Assembly: GCA_963971425.1 (NCBI GenBank)
Contig: OZ020515.1
Span: forward strand, 5,906,291-5,970,290
Length of the DNA: 64,000 nt
Direction of reading: 5' to 3'
Source: Bryoerythrophyllum caledonicum
Lineage: Eukaryota > Streptophyta > Bryopsida > Pottiales > Pottiaceae
Every line of letters begins with the position of its first letter. Positions within the stretch are counted from its first letter, which is position 1. Made by a program: the position numbers and the translations under genes. Under the pieces are notes generated by a model. The model was given only the letters and a program-made list of their open reading frames with translations. It had not been told where the DNA came from and ran no database searches. Shown piece after piece: positions 47,040 through 57,872 of the stretch.

Positions 47040-48115
47040 AATTTTTGAACCACCACTCATTGCACAATATTTTTGAACATGCAACACCCCTTGTCTACCT
47101 CTAAAAACTTTTGCACTACACGAGATCTAAATCCAAAACCATCGTGTTAAGCATGTTCTTAGTTCTTTGGTGAAATAGCATATTAATCCAAGTCAATTAT
47201 TTTCACACATTGTCACACATTTTCGGGGAGAGTACCAGAAAACTTCTACCTTTCCACATAAAACTTTGAGAACTTCGTACGATTCACTTTTGATTTTGCC
47301 TATAGCATTATGCGATGTAAAACTTCTTATTGACCATTTGGATTATCATTTAAAACAATATCAAATTCACAAAAAAACATAACGTGAATTGAGAATTTTT
47401 GAACCTCCACTCATTGCACATTTTAGAAAAATATGCTACACCCCTTGTCTACCTCTTAAAACTTTTGCACTACACGAGATCTAAATCCAATACCATCGTG
47501 TTAAGCATGTTCTTAGTTTTTTGGTGAAAAAGCATATTAATCCAAGTCAATTATTTTCATACATTGTCACACATTTTCGGCCAAGGTACCCAAAAAAATT
47601 CTACCTTTCTACATAAATCTTTGAAATCTTTGTATGATTCACTTTTGATTTTTCCTACGGCATTATGTAATGTAAAACTTCTTATTCACCATTTGGATTC
47701 TCATTTAAAACAATATCGAGTTCCCCAAAAAATATAATGTGAATTGAGAATTTTTGAACCTCCACTCATTGCACAATTTTTTAAAATATGCTACACTCCT
47801 TGTCTACCTCTAAAAATTGGTATATAGCAAACTAACATCATGCTTAACATTATGGTAATCAATCGAGACCCTTTAAAATGCAAAAATTGGACACCAATTG
47901 AAGTCAAAGTCTGCTGATCCATAAAACACAGGGATGAAAACAAGCCTTTTCTCAACTTCAAACATTATAATCTTTCAATCCGTGCGGTCAAACTTTATGA
48001 AATTTTTGGAGTATATTACTTAATAAGTCTTTATTGAGATCCTACGGTTAAAACTACAAAAAATACTTCATTTTTTCATCCAAGCTAATTGCACTAAAAC
48101 AAGCATTTTTAACGA
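47040..48115 (-). repeat. Tandemly rearranged TTAA-family sequence inside the large transposon
   Basis: Family landmarks appear two to three times in a row: TTTTTGAACC(A/T)CCACTCATTGCAC at about 47043, 47394 and 47746; GCTACACCCCTTGTCTACC-like at about 47080, 47440 and 47790; and TTAATCCAAGTCAATTATTT at about 47182 and 47537. The ~350-bp unit is repeated head to tail. Only the last copy continues to the left-hand landmarks (TCAAAGTCTGCTGATCC, TCAATCCGTGCGGTCAAA). No TTAA termini remain. Confidence 0.75.
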
Positions 48116-48119
48116 GTTT

Positions 48120-49140
48120 TGTTTGAGATATTCTCTACACCATTTATGGACTATGGTACTTTGGGTATCAATAGCGAGGGTATCACAACCAGGGTATGAT
48201 TTCATGGGTACCAACATCCGGTTATCAACATAGGTACTTGATAAGGGTATCAATTAGGGTTTGAAAATTAGGGTTTTCGTTTAGAGGGTATCAACTGAAG
48301 ATATCAATCCTTGGGTAGTCCAAGGAGGGGTGTGCGCGCACACACCCCTGCCATAGTGGAGAGGAGGCTGCAAGTGAGAGAGAGAGGGTTTGGAGGAGGG
48401 AGAGGTTTGTGGGTTTGTCAGAGAGGAACTTGTGAGGGCGTAGGGTGAGGAGAGAAGAGATATGAGGGAGAGGAATGGAGGGGAGGTGTGAGGGAGAGAA
48501 GGTGTGGGCGGCTAGGGTTTGGGAGAGAGAAGGAGACGAGTTTGGGTATGAGAATAGGTGAGAGGAATGGAGGGGAGGTGTGAGGGAGAGAAGGTGTGGG
48601 CGGCTAGGGTTTGGGAGAGAGAAGGAGAAGAGTTTGGGTATGAGAATAGGTGAGAGGAATGGAGAGGAAAAAAAAAGTAGCCGCAAGTTTCTGGAGAGAG
48701 TAGCTTCTGAAAAAATAGCTGCCTCGCGCCTGCAAGCGTCGCCCCGTGCCTGAGAGAACACGCGCCGCGCCTGCGGACACTGAGTGTGCCGAGGGCACCA
48801 AGTGCGCCTGCGGGCACCGAGTGCGTCTGTGGGCACGAGTACGCCGCGCCTGCGGGTGCAAGCATCGCGCCTGCGGGCACCAGCGCCGTGTGGTGCCTAC
48901 GTGCAGTGATTGTACCTGCCGCGCCGCTAGGCCACACCGAGGTTGCGCAACAGGGTTGTGTCGCTTTAACTTACATCCTAAATTTTAATGGAAACCTTCA
49001 ACTCACGAAGCTCTTTCTGACCGTCGTGAAGAGGTGACACGCGATGGAAACTCACGAAGGCCAGGTCCATTTCGAATTGATGGAGGAGCACCAGCAGTTG
49101 GGGGTGTGCGCGCGCACACCTCTAGTCTACAGTTACTCCA
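48120..49140. repeat. GGGTATCA repeats, 94-bp tandem duplication and TG/CG hairpins
   Basis: GGGTATCAA-like motifs recur at 48165-48300. A near-perfect palindrome GGGGTGTGCGCGCACACACCCC is at about 48327-48348 and a related one, GGGTGTGCGCGCGCACACC, at about 49098-49118. Between them a ~92-94-bp block (containing GGGCGGCTAGGGTTTGGGAG) is duplicated in tandem at about 48471-48562 and 48563-48656, followed by a GC-rich segment with GCGCCTGCGGGCACC repeats (48720-48900). The two palindromes could be the ends of one nested insertion. Confidence 0.6.
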
Positions 49141-49174
49141 TGAGGTGACGTGCGAACTCCATGGGAACGGTGGC

Positions 49175-49350
49175 TAGGGTTTGATTGCGGCAACTAGGGT
49201 TTGGGTGCGGCGGCTAGGATTTGGGTGTGGCCGCTAGGGTTTGGGTGTGGCGGCTAGGGTTTGGGTGATTGGGTGTGGCGGCTAGGATTTGAGTGCCTGG
49301 GTGTGGCGGCTAGGGTTTGGGTGCCTGGGTGTGGCAGCTAGGGTTAAAGG
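49175..49350. repeat. GGCGGCTAGGGTTTGGGTGT tandem array
   Basis: About eight copies of a ~20-26-bp unit built on GCTAGGGTTTGGGTG. The AGGGTTT core resembles the plant telomere repeat, but the unit is longer and variable, so this is an ordinary minisatellite. Confidence 0.8.
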
Positions 49351-50464
49351 TAGTGCATTCATGTGCTATTCTAAAGATTTAGTGCCATACTGCTAGCTAC
49401 TTTCTTGACATCAATTCTGTGTGGTTTTGGTGTAAAAACTTCATTTGAACAAAGGCTTATCACGAGCTGTTGACTGCTACATGTGTATTCACTCAACTTT
49501 GTTGAATTTGCAGTTTTGTACGTACTAAAGTTGGTGTCCTCATTTGTGTATCAAAATACTTGTACTCATCTAACACTTGTAACTCTAACTGAACTTCAAG
49601 GATCATGAACCTAACCCTGGAATTCCCTCATTTTCAGAATTGAAACAGACGAAAAAGCTTACCAAAGTTGCAACAATCTCCTCGATGTGCAAATTTCCTC
49701 CGATCTACACAGTACACAAAGTTTACAGTAATTAGTGAATGAAGTAAAAATCACATCGCCTTGAGGCTTCGATTGCAAGAGAGCTCACCTTAGAAACTGG
49801 GAAAAGAAATGACCTCCACATTTGCATAGAAACCTTATATCCATGTTGTAACCCTGTGCCTCAAGTTTACTAGTGAAAATTTGACTTTTGAACTTTGGAC
49901 CTTTTGCTTTGTTTCTCCTTATGTTCCCACTTTTTACATATAATATTAAAATTTCGGGCTTTCTGTAATATGAAGATACTTAGGAGTTTTTATCACATAG
50001 TTTACCATCTAAATTTTATGCATGTGTTGCAGGTAAAGTGGGAAGAGTTGAAAAACATGTTCAAAAACAACGGAATGGTGATTTAATGTTGAATGCCATC
50101 AAGCAACAGTGCGTGTACCACTAACACCTGCAACGTATCTTGAGGTAAACATTTGTTTTTATACAACTTTAATATTATGTGTTGATTGAGTTTCTGTACT
50201 ATGTTGTTTGTAGAAGAACCTCTATGTGGATGTACAAACCCTTTCTTTTATTAGCGATTGTAACAAGTTTCAACGGTGTCAGTAATAGCAAGTAGAGAAC
50301 ATGGTTCATTTTCTTCCCTCGGTTCAGTGGATTCCCTTCGTTTCAGTTCACTTGGATTCAAAAGATTGCATCACACATGATCTAGATTTATTATCATTAT
50401 GTCAAAAATGATTTTAGTTCTATTTTATACCAATGTTTAGGGATGCAAAAGGGGTGTAGCATAT
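49351..50464. other. Non-coding interior of the large transposon
   Basis: AT-rich DNA without a supported gene. The 63-codon frame at 49895-50086 has no domain. Confidence 0.35.
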
Positions 50465-51417
50465 TTAACCCCTAAAGGATCAAGTGTCAAAAATGGGCTT
50501 CTTGAAAGTTTGGTCACGTTCTTATGGTGTCAATTTCTAACATTCATCTTTGAAAATTTTACTATAGAAAGGCATTACCAAAACTTTAGTGGGAATACAA
50601 TTTTTACCTAAATTGGACATTTGATCAAAAAGTTTTAGGGTTTTGAATTTCAAATGCGGAGAGCGGGCAAGTCGGGCACGTCCAAAATCTCTTGCTAGGA
50701 CACACTGTTGAATGTGAGATTTTCAGTACTCGCGAGTAATATTATTTTCCTTGATGTTGTCAAAATAAGTTCTTGTCTTTAGTGAAAAATAACATATCAA
50801 CCTAAGTCAAACATTTTCACACATTGTCACTCATTGTTGGGCAAGGTTCCCAAAAAACTTCTTGTTTTCAAAATAAAACCTAGATATCTTTTTATTTTTC
50901 ACTTTTTATTTTTTTCCACAACAATATGTAGTGTAAACCTTTTTATTTACCATTTGGACTACCAACCTAAAACATGTTAAGTTCAGAAAAAACCACAGTT
51001 TAAAAGTTCAAATTCCGAACTTCCACTCCTTGCACAGTTGTTTTGAATATGCTACACCCGTTCTCTACCTGTAAAAAATGGTGTACAAGGAACTAACATC
51101 ATGCTTAACAAGATGGTTGTGGATTTATACATTAGGTAGTGCAAAAATTAGACACCAAGTGAAGTCAAAGTCTGCTGATCCACTCCACGCAAGGAAGTAA
51201 ATGAACCATATGCTTGACTTCAAATACTATAATCTGTCAATCTGTGCGGTCAATTTTTATGAAATTTTGTTTATATATTACTCAATAAGTCTTTATTCAG
51301 ATCCTACGGTCAAAATTAGAAATAAAAGTTTTTGTTTCCTTTTTTGTTCATTGCACTGGCATCCAATAATTTTGAAGTGTTTTTGGTGTAAGATTGTCAT
51401 TGTACCTTCAGGATTAA
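50465..51417 (-). mobile_element. TTAA-type MITE, copy D (inverted)
   Basis: TTAA at 50465-50468 and 51414-51417 flanks CCCCTAAAGGATCAAG and TTGTACCTTCAGGA ends. Landmark order matches copy B (TTGGACATTTG, GGGCAAGTCGGGCACGTCC, ATATGCTACACCC, CAAAGTCTGCTGATCCAC). Length is 953 bp. It sits inside the 13-kb transposon about 180 bp upstream of the DDE gene. Confidence 0.8.
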
Positions 51418-51595
51418 AGACTCCGTGCAAGAAGTCATGCTCTATAAATTCTTAATTTTATCATTTCAAAGTTGTTTTATCAAAAGTTCCAATATCATCA
51501 TCATATTTTGAACAATAAATATGTGTTTTGAAACATATCTTTTATGAGATGAATGGTGCTTTGAAGGTTAACAATTAGTACATGTATTTTGACTA

Positions 51596-54500
51596 ATGTG
51601 CAGCCATAATGTTCCTATTTTTTCAATACTGATAATGGAGAGCCGCACGATTGAGACTCCTTCGATACGGCCACACATCCATAGGGATAATATGCATTCC
51701 AATAGCTCTGTGGGGGCTCGATTAGTACGAGCAGCACGTGCAAGGCAAATTCAACAAAGATCTGTTGGAATCATGTCATCTGAATTAGAAAGGGCGGTAG
51801 AATTGCTTTCTGAGAGAGGAGATGTAGTGGGCTTAGCAATCAGGGAGCATGCATTCAAAAGTGGCATGAAATTGAATGGGTCGAAGTTGTTCCCATTCGA
51901 GGTGGCGGTGCGTATCACTAGGGTTGATGATGCATTGCATTGGACCGGAGAGACTGTAGGAGAACGCCTTGGCATGTGTGTGGGCTTGATCATTCGTTGG
52001 CATCGATCTTTGCTACGTGTAGTGGCTATAGAACCTGATATGACAGGTGTCCATGGTGACATTGGATCACAGATAGCACCTACACAAGTGATGGCCCCAG
52101 AGTTTGATTTTCCTGAGTTCATCAACACACCAGGATCCACCGAGAGGTCTCGACGTAGTAGTCATGCTTCAAATGCCGTAGATGAAAATTCGCCGTTTTC
52201 CCAATCTACTCCTTCAAACATCCAAGATTTGCCCCATGTAGATGGATTTGCTTATGTTAGACCGGCACGTCGTCCATATTCTATGCAAAATAGGAGAAGA
52301 AGAGATTCAAGAGAGACATCATTGACAGAAGCTGCACCATCTAAGGTATCGCTTAGAAGCGTGCAAATTGCAATGGCACAAGGAGGATGCAAACGCAATT
52401 GTTTGAGGGACGTTGCAGCAAGGTATCTATTGGACATGCGTTATAATGCATGGGGGAATGAGTTTTCAGTAAGAAGTACGTGGATGAGACAGATGCTGGT
52501 TTCTTTTTACACAAGAACGGAAGGAACTCGTCGAGACAAGTTTGTAACAAAGTTAGATGGGAAAGAAGTTTGCAATGCTTGCTACGCTTTTGGGGTTGGA
52601 TATTCACAGAAGCGCTTTAAGCAATTGAAGAAGGATTGTCTCATATATGGAAGAGTGACATGGATTCACGGCAATACCCTTTCAAATCCAATCAAAGAGA
52701 GCAGTAGAATGTCTGCGGCAGAGGCTTGCTTTAAATCGTTTGTCGATGAAGCTGGTTGTCCTCAACCTCATCGTTGTATTCGACGCAAGAGTGACAACGA
52801 AGTGGTGCCTCTCATTCTCCTTCCTATGAATACAGCCAAATTTGATGTATTCAATTACGTGAACGAGGAGGTCAAGAGAATTTGTAATGGGGAAACCATT
52901 TCTATGAGTTCGTTCCGGAGGATGTGGCGCATGAAGTATCCCCACGTTCAGGTACCTCCATTCTCGAGATTCTCAAAGTGTTATCATTGTTGGGAGTATA
53001 AATGTGCCATGGAAGGAACCACCAATGTGGATGCAAGGATAAAGATAAAGGAGTTGTTTATGTTACATCTACACAACCAGATGGAAGAACGTAGGCATTA
53101 TTGGATATTCAAGAGGTCGTGTTATATTAGCCCTGAGTTGTACATGTGCATCATAGTGGATGGCATGGACCAAAATACGACCATGGTACCGAGGATGCGG
53201 CAGACTGTGAAGAACATTGAACATCGGTTTGTGAAGACCCATCTGTGTGGTGCTCTTGTACATGGCATTGGTTTATATTGCGACGTGTGGTTTGGGGCTC
53301 ACCACAAACACGATAGCAACCAAGTCGTGAGTACATTGTTGTACGTGATAGGGGATGTGCTGCGGAGGAGGGGCTTTTTGCCACCAACATTGCGAATCCA
53401 GGCGGACAACTGCACACGGGAGAACAAAAACATTTATATGTTTGCTCCATGTGCTACATTGGTGGGATTGGGGTTTTTTCAGGAGGTGGAACTATCTTTT
53501 CTTATAGTAGGCCATACATACGAAGATATTGATCAACGCTTCAGTTGTATATCAAATACGTTGAAGAGGTCGGACGTGGACTTGTTGAAGGAAATGATGA
53601 GTCTTATAGAACGAGGAACATCTCCTACGGAAGCATTTGTTAGCGCCCGGCTGCTAGAGAATGTATGGGATTGGAAATTGTTCATTACTCCTCACTTACT
53701 GACAGGTCAGGATTCATTAGTGGGCATAACATTTCCGCAGCACATGCGATTCTATATGGACAATCGAGAAGGGACTCGTGAGGTTCGAGTACAACACAAG
53801 CATTATTGCAAGGATCCATGGGGACCGGAGGCAGGGACGAAAACTTTGAGGTCGTTGCCAAATAGGGATGAACGACCATCGTTTGCGGAAGTATTTGCAG
53901 CGGACGAACGGGAGTTGAAGGCGTTGGATGACTTCATTGCATATAAACAAAGGTGCATTCAAAGGTTGCAGCATGAGGACAAGAATCGTGAGGCAAAAGT
54001 AGAGGCTGAAAGATTGAAACTCTATTTAGCTGAATTTCCACAGAAAGATCGTAGCAATGAGCATCGTTCCTTACCGTTTTGGCCTTCAGAGTTCTCCAAC
54101 ACCGGACCTACAGAGACTATATCTTTGGATGTAATGGAGGGTACAAGTGAAGAAAATCGCGAGATAGATGTCGTAGAGCAGGTAGTGGCGATGCTTCCAA
54201 ATGCTGAGGCTCGAGGATACTTTGGTCCTCGTAGAGGAAGACCCTCTAATCAAGCACTGCGCAAGGCACAACGAACAGAGCGCAACTATGTTGAGGAAAG
54301 AGCCGAAGAAGGAGCAATGAATGAAGGTAACCACGACCCATTTCCACCATTTAATCCACAATCTGATATCCGTTGTGGACAATTTGTAGCCTTGAGTGTT
54401 GATCGAGCAGAAATAGAAGGCGGTGTACCATTCTATGTGGGAAAAGTGATTGAGGAAGGAAAAAACCGATGGAGACTTAAGATAAAGGTTTGTTGGTATT

Positions 54501-54826
54501 GGCCCAGCATCCAAAGGGGGGTTGTTGATGGACATGGGTCTTCTGCACAGCGGTATGCAAATTGCATGGACTCAATCTGGGAGCCATCTGGGGAGAGCCA
54601 TAGTTGGGTAGAGAAAGATGCATGCATTTTTTCATGGGTTGACTCTCCGGAAAGAACCATGTCAGGGGCCAGCGGGTGGACAAAGCGCAATGTATTTGGA
54701 GTGCAGGTTGAAAGTAGGATTCGCATTCTTCAATCGGCAAAGGCTCACATGCTACAATATATTGCAATGCAAACCGAAGCTATCGATGACGACCGTTTGC
54801 AAGCAGCCCTAAATTCTATGGAGTAG
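51596..54826 (+). CDS. DUF7869-type DDE-like transposase candidate, intact 1,076 aa
   Basis: The longest intact frame in the window. Residues 1-260 are variable and low-complexity; M1 is at 51596, but the CAG just after it and an in-frame ATG at 51635 leave the true start open. About 260-420 holds a Cys-containing region with GKEVCNACYAFGVGYSQKRF, matching the module that precedes DUF7869. About 450-500 has FSKCYHCWEYK, a second Cys pair before a helical linker. The core (about 515-690) reads MCIIVDGMDQN, then LRIQADNCTRENKN, then IVGHTYEDIDQRFS. These could be the D, D and E/D positions of an RNase-H-fold transposase (inference). About 780-830 is coiled-coil-like. GPRRGRPSN (about 880) resembles an AT-hook. 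The C-terminal ~170 residues (FVALSVDRAEIEG, FYVGKVIEEGK, CWYWPS) resemble an SH3/BAH-like barrel. TAG at 54824-54826. It lies 0.6 kb inside the right inverted repeat. Confidence 0.8.
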   Translation: MCSHNVPIFSILIMESRTIETPSIRPHIHRDNMHSNSSVGARLVRAARARQIQQRSVGIMSSELERAVELLSERGDVVGLAIREHAFKSGMKLNGSKLFPFEVAVRITRVDDALHWTGETVGERLGMCVGLIIRWHRSLLRVVAIEPDMTGVHGDIGSQIAPTQVMAPEFDFPEFINTPGSTERSRRSSHASNAVDENSPFSQSTPSNIQDLPHVDGFAYVRPARRPYSMQNRRRRDSRETSLTEAAPSKVSLRSVQIAMAQGGCKRNCLRDVAARYLLDMRYNAWGNEFSVRSTWMRQMLVSFYTRTEGTRRDKFVTKLDGKEVCNACYAFGVGYSQKRFKQLKKDCLIYGRVTWIHGNTLSNPIKESSRMSAAEACFKSFVDEAGCPQPHRCIRRKSDNEVVPLILLPMNTAKFDVFNYVNEEVKRICNGETISMSSFRRMWRMKYPHVQVPPFSRFSKCYHCWEYKCAMEGTTNVDARIKIKELFMLHLHNQMEERRHYWIFKRSCYISPELYMCIIVDGMDQNTTMVPRMRQTVKNIEHRFVKTHLCGALVHGIGLYCDVWFGAHHKHDSNQVVSTLLYVIGDVLRRRGFLPPTLRIQADNCTRENKNIYMFAPCATLVGLGFFQEVELSFLIVGHTYEDIDQRFSCISNTLKRSDVDLLKEMMSLIERGTSPTEAFVSARLLENVWDWKLFITPHLLTGQDSLVGITFPQHMRFYMDNREGTREVRVQHKHYCKDPWGPEAGTKTLRSLPNRDERPSFAEVFAADERELKALDDFIAYKQRCIQRLQHEDKNREAKVEAERLKLYLAEFPQKDRSNEHRSLPFWPSEFSNTGPTETISLDVMEGTSEENREIDVVEQVVAMLPNAEARGYFGPRRGRPSNQALRKAQRTERNYVEERAEEGAMNEGNHDPFPPFNPQSDIRCGQFVALSVDRAEIEGGVPFYVGKVIEEGKNRWRLKIKVCWYWPSIQRGVVDGHGSSAQRYANCMDSIWEPSGESHSWVEKDACIFSWVDSPERTMSGASGWTKRNVFGVQVESRIRILQSAKAHMLQYIAMQTEAIDDDRLQAALNSME

Positions 54827-55391
54827 ATAGTGTGCCTTTATGAGAGTATACAAGTTGTGTATGGTAATTGATATATAGTGTATGTGTAAGAGTAGTATAT
54901 TCTAAGGGTGATGTAAGACGTTATGTCATTAATCCTTTACAGTAAAGTTGTGTTTATTATTGGTGCTAAGTCCAATTGTTGAAGCATCTATATTTAGTTT
55001 CCACCATTGTATGCATTATGTACTATGTAGAATATCTTTTAATCAACTGCCAACCCTTGCATAAAGTATGTTTTTTTATAATTATGCCTGTTTAAATACT
55101 ACAATCCTCCAAATCTATTTTTGAAATATTGTGAAACTAAATTAAATACATATTTATCTAGTATTAACGAGGGGCCACCACAAATTAGTTGAAAATGCCA
55201 AAAAATCGCTTCCAATATTAACAACCATGATTGTATGTAATATTGTTGCAGAAGCTCATTTTTTTAAACTTTGGAAAACATTTTTTTTAATGATTTTTTT
55301 TTTTTTTTCAATTTTGCCACTTTTGTTCGCAATGGCCGCCATTGTACCCAAGTGCACTTTTAAATGGCCAAGTGCATAATTGCTTAATTAC
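54827..55391. other. Right sub-terminal region and terminal repeat of the large transposon
   Basis: AT-rich 3' region of the DDE gene with a long T run (about 55266-55311), then the right inverted repeat. The repeat contains two displaced AAGTGCA motifs (55350 and 55370), as the left end does, which may be sub-terminal transposase-binding sites. Confidence 0.55.
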
Positions 55392-55555
55392 GTGTTCTTA
55401 ATGGCTCTCAATGCTTTATGAGTTAGACCGGAGTCTACCATAAGCAAAGCAAAAATACCCGAATTGAAGTAACTTTGAATCCTTTCAAGAACCTTCATCT
55501 CAGCGATATCTTCAATAGATGTTCAAACGGTCCAATTTTGCATAGCTCGATCTTA

Positions 55556-56296
55556 GCCCAAACGTCGTTTTAATATGTCACTTGAACCCTGATATTGAAT
55601 TGCTTCCATTACATCTTCATCCCCAATTTGGTCTAATGGGATTCCCGTCACAGCTGATGCGGAGTAACAAATGCCTAACCACCATTCTCGCTTCCGACGA
55701 GTTAGGTGTCCCCCATGAGCTAAATCATTCATATGTTTTCTTGCCCTTGCTTTAGGTGCTAAATTTTCACCTTCCCTCAAACCCCCTCTATTGTAAACAT
55801 CAAAGAAATCACCGACACCTTCCATTGTGTTGGCCTCACAATCTTCATCAACTTCATTCAAGATTTGCCCATGCATTAATGATAAATCATTAACACATCT
55901 ACTAGAAGATGCTACATTACCATTGTGTGCATGGTCATTTTGAATCAATGATGGTTCTCCAATTTGTGATAAAGGATAAATAGGTACGTCATTGCAAGAT
56001 GAAGATGGAATAACAATCAATGGTGACCTTTGGACCCTTGAAACACCAATAGTCTCTGATGATGATAACGAGACATGATTTCCGCCTCCATGAACCGGAA
56101 TAGATGATGATACAAGAAAACCCGTTTATGAAGGTCTAAAAACTCCGAGCTGAGGTGCACGGCGTCGAACTCCACCCAGCGGTGTAAAAGTCAGTGTACC
56201 GGTAAATGGAGGTAAAGTTGGAATTGAATTACACTCTTGACTTGTACGAGTACTCGACGAAGGTGGTGAATGCAAATGATCTCTCACGTTTTCCAT
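55556..56296 (-). pseudogene. Unknown ~246-codon gene with one in-frame stop
   Basis: From ATG 56296 a single minus-strand frame runs to TAG 55556 with one TAA at 56126-56128. The first ~130 codons are Ser/Thr/Pro-rich. The C-terminal ~85 residues look folded and basic (KARARKHMNDLAHGGHLTRR, KREWWLGICYSASAVTGIPL). The family is not recognised. It lies just outside the right end of the 13-kb transposon, so it is either a host gene fragment or an accessory frame of another element such as a Myb-like second gene. The stop may also be an intron boundary artefact. Confidence 0.4.
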
Positions 56297-57351
56297 TGTA
56301 TATGCCTACACATGTGTAAAGAATATAGTTAGCTACTGAAAATTATAGATGGTTTAAAATCAAGTTTCAACCATAGAATAGTGTAAGTAAGACAATCATT
56401 AGAAAGTCAAAAATATGAACACTATGCAAACCAAAGCACTATACTTCTCACCAAAGCACATCGTCTGGGAAAGGAAGTCCAACCTTAAAATCCTCCATAT
56501 TTATTCTAAAAGTTATGAATATTTCAATTGGTAACATGGAATTGAGGGCCCAAAACCATCTTGGCCAATCTCCACCATTGCATCTTGTTGTTACAGTATT
56601 GTGTTTAGCATACATCTATTCTAATCCCCTAAGTCCAAAACAAGCATTTGCACATCACATGCTTTCAATAAATTGAGTACTTGCATATAATTGATTTTGT
56701 CTTTATTCCTTTACATATGTACTTTATTGGTTGGTGGCCCACACTGTAGTTTATTATTAAGTGTTCTCAATATTTTATTTTTTACAAATTCACTAAACAA
56801 TATTTTATTTACCGCAGTAAATGTTATTTCAGAGTTCCCGACCCGTTCCCAATATGTTCCTTATAATGTTCCCTAGTATGTTTTCAAATATTTATGCAAA
56901 AGTTTTTCTTTTGACATGCCACTTCATCATGCATTGACTAGGTGCTTGCTTTTAAAAGATACAGTAATCCATTTGCCAACTACTTTTGCAAGTTGGAGGA
57001 ATAGTTCTAATATTTTATTGTAGTTGCCATTTGGAGTGTAGTGCATGATTTCATCATGCACACCATGTCGACCCATTTTTAGGACGCTTTTAATGCCCTA
57101 TGTTGACTTTTATCAAATTCATGGAGTATTTTGGCCACATGTCGGTTTACTTTGTCTTTTGAAGGAGGTTGTGACTTGCAATAGAAGGTTTCTAGGTTGT
57201 TTTTATCATTTTTTTCCGGGTTTTCACCATTGTCATCCCATCTTTTCCTCTCAAATTCTTTACAGGACGAGCCTCTACTCTTTGTAGATGAAGAATCATT
57301 CGCCAATTGGCTTTTGATTCTTTTGGCAAGAGGTCCATATCTTCCATCTAC
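56297..57351. other. Spacer without supported gene
   Basis: AT-rich non-coding DNA. No repeat family or RNA gene was recognised. Confidence 0.35.
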
Positions 57352-57354
57352 TTA

Positions 57355-57869
57355 GGGCCGCTTTACACCTAGAGGCCGGGCCAATTCATTGTGTCAGAGG
57401 CTTGAAATCCTCACTTCGGATTGGCTAAAAGGCTGAAATTGGCCCGAAGCCCTTTACACCTAGAGGACCGGCCAACTTGGTTGTCAAAAAAATTTATTCT
57501 AAAAAACTATGATCTGACATGGCCCGAGCATGGCCCGAGCTTGGTGAATTGGGTGCGCCAAGAATGGAAGGCCAATTCTTGGCCTAGAGGCCAATGTCAG
57601 ATTCAAATTAAAAAAACTTTTTTGAATAAAAAAATATATTTTTTCAACAAGTCATATCCAAAAAAAAAAGAGAAGGGCTAAAATTCTCTAGATTTATTGA
57701 GTCGGCCCGGCTTCTTGGCCCCAAGGGCTTTACATATGGGAGAATTGGCCCCGGTTATAATCTTATTATAATGACTACTTGAGGTCGGCCTCTAGCCCAA
57801 AAATGGGCTGAAATTTTGTGCAATCGGCTTGGAGATGAATTGGCCCGGCCTCTAGGTGTAAAGCGGCCC
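57355..57869. mobile_element. 515-bp PIF/Harbinger-type MITE
   Basis: GGGCCGCTTTACACCTAGAG at the left pairs with CTCTAGGTGTAAAGCGGCCC at the right. The inverted repeat extends about 38 bp through GGCCGGGCCAATTCAT/ATGAATTGGCCCGGCC. Direct TTA copies flank it (57352-57354 and 57870-57872). TTA duplications and GGGCC ends are hallmarks of PIF/Harbinger. A partial internal copy, CCTTTACACCTAGAGGACCG, is near 57450. No coding capacity. Confidence 0.9.
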
Positions 57870-57872
57870 TTA

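Larger units (their letters stand above)
42419..55391. mobile_element. ~13-kb DNA transposon with long terminal inverted repeats and two divergent genes
   Basis: The left end AATTAAGCAATTATGCACTT (from 42420) is matched exactly by the reverse complement of the right end (AAGTGCATAATTGCTTAATT, 55370-55389). The match goes on through AGCCA/GGCCA and a displaced AAGTGCACTTGG. Between the ends lie a broken leftward gene (43011-46848), a repeat-filled centre (47.0-51.4 kb) with a TTAA MITE, and an intact rightward DDE-like gene (51596-54826). Flanks ACATG (left) and ACGTG (right) may be a 5-bp target duplication with one mutation. Since both genes lie just inside the ends, one mobile unit is the simplest reading. 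Confidence 0.75.

Noticed and set aside
49175..49350. Interstitial telomere (AGGGTTT) array
   Set aside because: The unit is about 20-26 bp and variable, not a 7-bp TTTAGGG repeat.
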